The position numbers were made by a program, and so were the translations under genes. Positions 56,737-64,000 of a DNA stretch of 64,000 bases are shown one piece after another (positions within the stretch are counted from its first letter, which is position 1; each line of letters begins with the position of its first letter). The DNA comes from Hypomyces perniciosus (taxonomy: Eukaryota > Ascomycota > Sordariomycetes > Hypocreales > Hypocreaceae), in contig SPDT01000008.1 in the NCBI GenBank assembly GCA_008477525.1, positions 620,001 to 684,000 of the forward strand. Direction: 5' to 3'. Below the pieces are notes generated by a model. That model worked only from the letters and a program-made list of their open reading frames with translations, was not told where the DNA came from and searched no databases.

Positions 56737-58710
56737 ATGGACGCCGCATCTGCGTTATCTCGAGGCTGCCTCGAGTACGCTGCTTCTTCCCCATGTTCTT
56801 GTCTCCTGTTGAACTGACAAAACCCAGCATCATCTTCAACGATGTCGACAAGGCAGCAAAGCTGTTCCCCGTGCCGGTCATGCAGTGTCTGCAAATCAAG
56901 CAGATGGCCCCTTCGGCTCAAGGAGGTGATCGATACAGACTGGTCATGAGTGACGGACAACATTACGTTCAAACCATGCTCGCCACCCAAGCAAACCACG
57001 TTGTTCACGACGGCAAACTGGTCAGAGGCTGCTTTGCCCGCGTTAAGCAATACACCCCCAACAACCTCAAGGGAAAGAAGTAAGACTGCACCGGAATGTG
57101 GGAAAGCTGACTTGACGATGGCTAACGGATTGGCAGCATCCTGGTCATCCTGGACCTTGAAGTCATCGAATCTTTGGGTGTGCAGGAGAAGATCGGTGAG
57201 CCTGCGGCTGTCGACTCGAAAGCGCCGGCCGAAACAACGATTGCCGGTAACGACTTTTATGGAGTCAAAAAGGAAGAGACCAAGCCCCAGCCTCAGCAGC
57301 AATCCATGCCCTCACGACCCGCCACCCACGCCGGCGCCAACATATATCCCATCGAAGGCTTGTCCCCCTTTGCTCACAAGTGGACCATCAAAGCACGCGT
57401 AACGTTCAAGTCGGATATCAAGACATGGCACAAACCAACAGGAGAGGGCAAGCTCTTTAGCGTCAATCTTCTCGACGAGAGTGGCGAGATCAAAGCCACC
57501 GGCTTTAATGAGCAGTGCGACGCATTCTACGACCTCCTCCAGGAAGGCTCTGTCTATTACATCTCCAGCCCCTGCAGAGTGACACTGGCGAAGAAGCAAT
57601 TCAGCAACTTGGCCAATGACTACGAACTTGCCTTGGAGAGGGAGACTGTGATAGAAAAGGCTGAAGATCAAACGAATATACCGCAGGTGAGGTTCAACTT
57701 TTGCACCATCCAAGAGCTGCAGAGCGTGGAAAAGGACAGCACAGTCGACGTCATCGGTGTGTTGAAGGAGGTTGGCGAAGTTAGCGAGATCACGTCCAAG
57801 AAGGATGGCCGACCTTTCCAAAAGCGAGAACTGACTTTGGTGGACGATACCGGCTATTCGGTTCGCGTCACCATATGGGGCAAGACGGCGAGCTCCTTTG
57901 ATTCCAACCCTGAATCCGTGGTTGCTTTCAAGGGAACAAAGGTATCGGACTTTGGAGGCAAGAGTCTGAGTCTTCTCTCATCCGGATCCATGTCGGTTGA
58001 TCCCGACATCCCCGACGCACACCGTCTCAAGGGCTGGTACGACTCGGCAGGTCGGATGGATACATTCGCCACGCACCAGAATCTGGCTAGTATGGCTGGC
58101 GCAACCGGCAAGAAGGATGACTTGAAGACGATTTCCCAGGTCAAGGACGAGAATCTCGGGGTGGATGACCAGGCCTACTACTCTATCAAAGCCACCATTG
58201 TTTTCATGAAGCAAGAAAACTTTTGCTACCCTGCCTGCGCCAACCAAGGGTGCAACAAGAAGGTCACCTCGATGGGAGACGGCACATGGCATTGCGAGAA
58301 GTGCAACGTATCCCATGATAAGCCCGACTACCGTTACATCTTGCAACTAAACGTCGCCGACCACACAAGCCACCAGTGGCTAAGCTGCTTCGACGATACC
58401 GGCCGGATAGTGGTTGGTATGTCCGCCAACGAGCTCATGGAGCTCAAGGAGAATGACGATATCAAGTTCGCGGCGGCTTTTGAGGCGGTGAACTGCAAGA
58501 AGCTGTACTTCAGGTGCAGAGCTAAGATGGACAACTTTGGTGATGCGCAAAGGTAAGCCCCTCTTCTTTCCATCGTGTGCTCTCTCAGAACTGTGACTAA
58601 CAGTAATTTACAGAGTGCGATATCAAGTCATGAGCGCAGCATTATTAGACTACAAGACGGAGGGTAACAAACTGGCGGAGCTGATCAAGCAATACAACAT
58701 CAACAACTAG
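56737..58710 (+). CDS. RFA1: Replication protein A large subunit (RPA70)
   Basis: Four exons, 56737-56774, 56828-57079, 57137-58552 and 58614-58710 (introns of 53, 57 and 61 nt), give 600 residues, standard for Rfa1. The N-terminal OB fold (DBD-F) reads LSRGCLDIIFNDVDKAAKLF, PVPVMQCLQIKQM, RYRLVMSDGQHYVQTMLATQ. DBD-A begins at IYPIEGLSPFAHKWTIKARV with FSVNLLDESGEIKATGFNEQ, DBD-B at VDVIGVLKEVGEVSEITSKK, and DBD-C carries the zinc ribbon C464-x4-C469-x13-C483-x2-C486 near FCYPACANQGC. RPA is the heterotrimeric single-strand DNA binding complex of replication, repair and recombination. The 38-nt first exon is chosen because its splice gives the family start (MDAASALSRG). Two ACGCGT boxes upstream agree with S-phase expression. 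Confidence 0.96.
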
Positions 58711-58974
58711 ACGGCCTCTGGTAATAGATAGGCAAGGATGACATTGTGGGCAGTATGGGATAAATGGCGGCTTGAAGGATGCTTTGCTTCAGTACGGAAC
58801 ATGTACTCTATTTTGTGGGGATGATATCCCAATGATGATGGATCATGCGATCTAAAATACACCATGAAGTTGATCAGGAATCCCGACGCTGTCTTGCCAC
58901 CAGATACTGACATTGTCGCGCCAAAGGCAAAGGAAACAAAAACGAATAACCACCGAAACAGACCTGGGTATCTC

Positions 58975-61559
58975 TTAAACCAAACTCAAGACGCCGCATT
59001 CCTCAATTAGCTTGTCAACCATATGTTCCCACCATCTCGTACGTTGATGCACAGGTCGGTCTTTTTCAACCTCATCCTCGACTAACTCACTGTCCATCCA
59101 AGTCCACAGCTTCTTCACGGCTTCCCACACAGGCGGAACACTCTAAAAGCAAACAAGAGTCAGTATCAGCAACAGGGATTGCATGCGCTTTTGCGTAAAA
59201 CATACCGACCGGCACGAAGCCCCTGAAATGACAAGCTCGAACCAGTGCTTCGCAATCGCGCGATGGGGATGAAGATGTGCCACCACTGCCAAGATAAAGA
59301 CTGCGAAGAAAGGGGACTGTGAGGTGAAGAGATGTCCCGTGCAGGGCATCCTGCGGATGCATTGGGCGAGGTTGTCGAGGCTCTTGATTACGTCTGGATG
59401 CGATCTTGGTTTTCTACAGAACCATGTGAGTGTGTTTGCCGCCTAAGATGAGAAGGTGGAACGACCTACCTGAAGACGCGACAATGAAGATATATCTCTG
59501 CTGCTAACGCATACGCTTGGGCAGTGAGCTCTGTCACTTGACCCACGTCACTGGCTGTTCTATCATCGTCGAGGGCGCTTAGGTCCAGCAGCTTCCGGAC
59601 CGCTCTGGGTTCTGAGGAGGGCGTTATCTTGTACGATTGCTCAAGGTTTTTCAGGTTTTCCTCCAGTTTTTCAGCGGCTTTAATAACAACGAGGCTCGAA
59701 TCGGGCATCTTGTCTAACCGGGCGGCAAGATGGGTGATCTGGGCATACATATGGAGCAACTTCGGACACATGCCCGTGATGCCCTGAACATTGCGCACCC
59801 CTTCATACGTCCCTTCTAGCAACCACCCAAACGACTCTTTGGTGTGTTCATCCTCCAGGGGAGTCACGGGCTGTGCGAGGATGTCGACGTATGCAACCCA
59901 GTTGGCGTGAGCGAACCGGGCGCCACTGGTCTGGACGTTCTCTGAGCGGTAATACCGGTATCCAGGGTCGGTGCGGTCGAGGATCGTTCGAGCTGCTCTT
60001 GCGCCTGCGCGCCAAAGGGGTTCCTGGCCCTTGGGTCTGCGAATTTCCCAGTTGACAATCTAAATGAGCGTTAGAAGAGGTCAAAGTCTGAGCCCACTGA
60101 TGCACCGAAGGACTTACATCGTTGGAAAAGATCATCACGATGGCCGCTATGACGGCGCTCTCTTGTCCCACTTCATAAGTTTCTGACTTGGCTAGAGCAT
60201 CAGAGAGCAACTTGACGGCGGTGCGGTAGTGCAAGTTTGCACGTTGTCTCATGAGCTCTGTCGGCCGATAGTCGAGCATATATGAAGCGGTGAAACAAAA
60301 CAAGGCGTGCCTGGTGCATTCGTTGCCCATGGCCATGGAGATGAGTTCACTGCTCCAGTAGTTATCTGGGAGAAGCATCCTTCCAGGGCAATACGCATCT
60401 TTATCTGTAAAGATATTAGGTGAGCATGCCGAGCCCCCATCTGCCAAACAGTGAAAAGCAATACCAAGAACGAGGACTTACGGAATGTAAGCAGCCCCTT
60501 GTCAATAGAATCAAGTTTCACCCCCGTTGCAAAGCCCTGCGGCTGACGGGGAATCGTCATGAGCGCATGCATTCCACCTTGGTCTTTGTGGCTGCTCCGC
60601 GACGTTGGCATATTACGAGATAGAGATCGATTAGGGAGTGGCGCAGACGACGCGGGATCACTTTGGATAGATGGCCGCGGCGAAAACTGAAACTTGATGT
60701 AGCCATTGACCTTTCCGTTTTCTGGAAGCTTGTGCTTGACCCGAACTTCCAAAGTGATGTAACGTTCCTCGCAGCCCTCTAGGAAGGGATTTGGGATGAC
60801 GTTCGTGACACGGTTCTCTGGGGATGGTACCGACGGAACCATCATAGGGACATGTTCTAATAACCATAGATCGGCATCGTCGAGTCCGGTAACCCTTCGG
60901 CCTGTACGGCAGTCAGCCGACTTTCCTGATACCGGGATCAAATGTACGGGTTGTGGCATACCTCGTTTTCGATTCGTGGGGGCATAACTGCTGACCAACA
61001 TGTGCGATGTGTCGAGCGCGGTGAGGAATCTGTCGCCATCGTCCTCTACTCCCTCCTCATCCTGAATCTCTGGTCCAGCCGTCGCTTCAACTGTCTGAGG
61101 TATGGGAGCCCCAAGTCTATTGGGCTCAGGGTCCAGTTCAAGTTCTGCGCCATCACACATGTTCACATTCTGTGTCCATCCGTCCGGGGCGTCTACATCG
61201 AACTGTGCTCCCATATAGTCGGTTCCGACATGACTCTGCGGAAGCCAGAGCGGGTTGTTATCCACTGCGGGACCCAACATCTGCTCAAAACCTCCCGCCT
61301 GCAAGCCGACGCCATACTTGCCTGCGGCTTGTTTCTGAGTGAGACTGCCCTGATCGGCGAAATTGCCTGTTGATGCAGGACTCTGAGAGATGAGTAAGTT
61401 TGGATCATCGGGGGCTCTTAGCGGTGTCCTTGGTGTATTTGGATAGCTGGAGTAAGCGGCACTTGTGCTCGCAGATGGACTGCCAAGGTTGGTTGGAGCC
61501 GAGCCCCGGGAGACTGTCGAATACAAGGGTTTCCTTTTCTTATTCAATGGAAACTCCAT
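58975..61559 (-). CDS. Fungal-specific transcription factor domain protein (Fungal_trans_2 type) lacking a visible zinc cluster
   Basis: Six exons on the minus strand, 61559-60962, 60901-60482, 60404-60118, 60059-59470, 59413-59206 and 59142-58975, give 756 residues. The C-terminal half (about 340-740) is the helical fungal-specific regulatory domain: AYCPGRMLLPDNYWSSELIS, HALFCFTASYMLDYRP, ANLHYRTAVKLLSDALAKSE, ESAVIAAIVMIFSNDIVNWE, and WWEHMVDKLIEECG at the end. The N-terminal part starts MEFPLNKKRKPLYST, is Ser/Pro/acidic-rich and has RKRGRRVTGLDDADLWLLEH after the first splice. No Zn2Cys6 cluster is present in the protein, and none is recognisable on the same strand in 600 bases upstream. 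It may regulate through partners, or an exon may be missing. The 60-nt first intron keeps the frame if retained. Divergent from the C2H2 gene at 62205. Confidence 0.8.
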
Positions 61560-62204
61560 GAGGTAGAATGATCACACGCTGGATTTGGAATCTTATTGAT
61601 AATATGTAGGGAGGCTATGCAGAAGGGAGGATGGTACATACCTACACAGAATGCAACGTACAGGTACAAGTGGCAGGGATTAAGAATGGGACAAGTCGAC
61701 GGCATCGGCTCGATATTGACCTTATCCCCAACCTGGGAGGAAACAGGCAGGTGACTCCAGCTCTAACACCATGGCTCTGCAGGGTCATTTGCTGGCCATC
61801 AGACTGGCTTGTCTCTGCTTGCCACGTCAGCGACTGAGACTATCCCATCGAATATCAGTGGTGGGTGTCCCAGCCTGGCGCTTCTTGTGTAACCACCATG
61901 TTGATTTCAGCCTCAAGTCTGGAACCATAGCCACAACCCCAATACTACCATTCATTACCTTATATCCCGATCTCTCTTGTTTCCGTCTTTTCTTGTTTTC
62001 TCATTTTTGCCTCATCTCTTCTTCCCCCACCTTGTCAGTCCAGAATCTTCTCTTTGTGTTTTCCCTCTTTTCTCGTTTTCTCGTTCCCCCCGCTCCCTGG
62101 CCTGTCGCAATACCGAACCCCACACCGGAGCACACTGACTGGCCTCGGAGTACGGAGCTCCGTCAAGGTCTCCTTTGGTCCTTAGACACCTCAATCACCA
62201 TACC
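61560..62204. promoter_or_regulatory. Divergent promoter of the two transcription factor genes
   Basis: 645 bases between the ATGs. The right half (61980-62100) is strongly C/T-rich on the plus strand, as expected for the leader of the C2H2 gene. A motif copy, ggagtacggagctccgt, lies at about 62147-62163. No coding region is supported. Confidence 0.55.
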
Positions 62205-63239
62205 ATGGATCCCTTAACAAGTTTCTTCTCCGAGCCACTGGGGCAAAATCCGGTCTTGAAAGCCACTGTCCATCAGCAGATAAAGGAGGTGTGGCCTCAT
62301 GATCCTAGTCCCCAGTTGCACAGTTCGGGATGCCTCATAGCCGACATCGAAGCATATCTGAATTCATTACTCTTGGCTTTGCCTCTGTTAGCCGAGAGGC
62401 TTGTGAATGGCCCCCATATGAATGAGTATATCAGCGAGCAGATGGATCGGATGCAAAAGGAAACGGACTTCTCTGAATTTGGTCCCTTGCCAGCTCTCTG
62501 TGATAAAACTTCATCACTTCGGTATGGGCTTCCCTTTACTGTTACAAACTCAGCCGTGGAATTGCTAGTTGACTGTTTGGGATAGCCGATTAGTAATGAA
62601 CATCACCAAAGCTATCGAAAGCATGAACGACAAACCTTTCGGCGCAGGAGTACACGAGTCTCGAAACACAGACATATCCTCAGATGACTCAAGGCATTTA
62701 CTGCCACCTTCTCCGGCTACCTCACGGACCGCCCTGCCTCTACAAATGCCCTCGGATATAGCAACATTAACTCCTGGTCACACCAATCATCAATTTTTAC
62801 GTGACGACTCAACAAGAGAAAGCAGCCCCGTGACCGAAGAACTCTTGGAAAAGGTTTCATGCCGGGGAAAGGGGCAGTGGACCTGCCCGTATCCTAGTTG
62901 CAAGTTCGGGGGAGTCGAGCCAGACGGATCTTTGGTCGTATTTGAGAGAAATTCGGCCTTTAAGTAAGTATGAAGTTCACTGTATATTCCACATTGCGCA
63001 TTGCGTAGTGCCATACGCTCTTCAATACCTTTCATACACAACACGCCCTCAAAAGAGTGTAAGGGTGTAGCAAGTTGCTTTCAGTCATGTCGTGACGGCT
63101 GGGACCTGACAAGTGTAGGGCACACCTCCAAAGGCACAGGAGACCGTTCAGATGCGACATGCCTGGCTGTACCAACAAAAAGGGATTTGCGAGGAGTGAT
63201 CAGCTCCGCCGCCATCAAGAGAGTGCTTCACATGGCTAA
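62205..63239 (+). CDS. C2H2 zinc finger transcription factor
   Basis: Three exons inferred, 62205-62521, 62586-62963 and 63119-63239 (introns of 64 and 155 nt), encode 271 residues. The last splice restores FERNSAFKAHLQRHRRPFRC, so the C terminus holds two C2H2-type fingers: WTCPYPSCKFGG with the histidines in HLQRH, then FRCDMPGCTNKKGFARSDQL ending RRHQESASHG. The extended loop of the first finger (GGVEPDGSLVVFERNSAFK) is characteristic of a fungal C2H2 group. The N-terminal 105 residues (MDPLTSFFSEPLGQNPVLKA) are leucine-rich with no named domain; the middle is Ser/Thr/Pro-rich. The first intron is the least certain: it is placed by its gtatgg donor and gatag acceptor, the combination found that removes the stop and keeps the frame. 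Target genes are unknown. Confidence 0.8.
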
Positions 63240-64000
63240 CCGAGGAGCGCCGCGGCTGTGTCCAGAGGTGATGACGAAGAAACTAACAACGTACTTGATG
63301 CCGGCATCAAGGGGCAGTTGTTACACAACATGGGGGGGGGGGTCGAGTGGTACCGAGGAATGTTTGATAGGAATTAGTCGTAATTGGTCTCTTTCAGTAT
63401 TGTAGCTACCAATAAGAACCAAGAGTTACATTTTGAAGACAATACTCTGCATGATAAAGCAACAGTTAGGATCACGCAGAGGTGAGAAAAGAGAGCCTTA
63501 TGCTTACACATCCGTGAGACTCGGCACTACTTTCTATACAATGAGAGACCCCCTTGAACTTTGGCGGTACCTATTACCTTGCCTCATTGCCAAGTCACTG
63601 AAAGCACGTGGACTACGAATGCACCGCCGAAGATAAACAATGGAAATGAGAAAACAAAGGGAATAATACATCGTCGTCATGTATGAGAAAACATCTACTG
63701 CGCCAACTCGGCCGGGGAGTAAGAGAGAATAGCTACTTGCGCATGATGTCAGGGCTACCCACTAGATGCTTGGCCACGATGGCACCTTGAGCAGCGCGAA
63801 AAATGAGGAAACTAGAGGCTGTTTTCGATGTTGCTTACGGGAAAAACTTCGTTCTGGGGTGACGGACGGAATACTTCGGCGACAGTGGTATCGCATCGTC
63901 ACGGAAAGGAGGGAATAGAAAAAAAAACATAAAAGGTTCTCTTCGCAACCTGTTCTTCCAACGATTTGACTGCACACAATCGATCACCATTGTCAGCTAT
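63240..64000. other. 3' side of the C2H2 gene and end of window
   Basis: No supportable gene. A run of nine G lies at about 63333-63341. The minus-strand frame at 63762-63977 shows no family resemblance, and any gene further right is cut by the window edge. Confidence 0.45.

Noticed and set aside
62522..62568. 47-nt intron in the C2H2 gene using the ctag acceptor
   Set aside because: It leaves the wrong frame and an immediate stop; extending the intron to the gatag acceptor at 62585 solves both.

Overview
The window is nuclear DNA of a filamentous ascomycete. Genes carry short introns (about 50-155 nt) with GTRNGT donors and a CTNAC-type branch point close to the acceptor. The gene content is typically fungal: an APSES regulator of the StuA type, a NACHT-WD40 NOD-like receptor, a CCG-6-like GPI protein and a fungal-specific transcription factor. 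Protein similarity recalled from family knowledge points to Sordariomycetes, probably Hypocreales; the species cannot be fixed from the sequence alone. No rRNA, tRNA, CRISPR array or intact transposon was recognised.

Layout. 0.6-14.3 kb is a gene-rich stretch: gamma-glutamyl phosphate reductase, a secreted GPI-type cysteine protein, an F-box protein, an HD-domain hydrolase, the SmF splicing protein, a CBM48-like Ser-rich protein and the mitochondrial factor SDHAF2. 14.3-20.5 kb is a more AT-rich, decayed-looking stretch that encloses one NACHT-WD40 receptor gene with only two canonical WD40 repeats. 20.8-28.2 kb holds an amidohydrolase, a long coiled-coil (Fin1-like) protein and stuA. 28.2-42.9 kb is a stretch of nearly 15 kb upstream of stuA without any supportable protein gene. 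43-63.2 kb is gene-rich again: a BRCT protein, a propionyl-CoA-synthetase-type ligase ending in a possible peroxisomal signal, the CCG-6-like GPI protein, a quinone oxidoreductase, a dienelactone-hydrolase-family protein, the large subunit of RPA, and a divergent pair of transcription factor genes.

Most genes are housekeeping or regulatory and unlinked in function; there is no biosynthetic cluster. The local relations that can be read are two: the divergent DLH/RPA1 promoter, which carries two ACGCGT cell-cycle boxes on the RPA1 side, and the divergent pair formed by a Zn2Cys6-less fungal-specific factor and a C2H2 factor. The most striking non-genic signals are the stuA-upstream gene desert and many copies of a short palindromic motif family (gtacggagtac and relatives, tacgaagta), confined to intergenic DNA and at one place forming a perfect 15-bp inverted repeat. 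Exon borders were placed by hand from splice signals plus protein continuity; all spliced lengths given are divisible by three.
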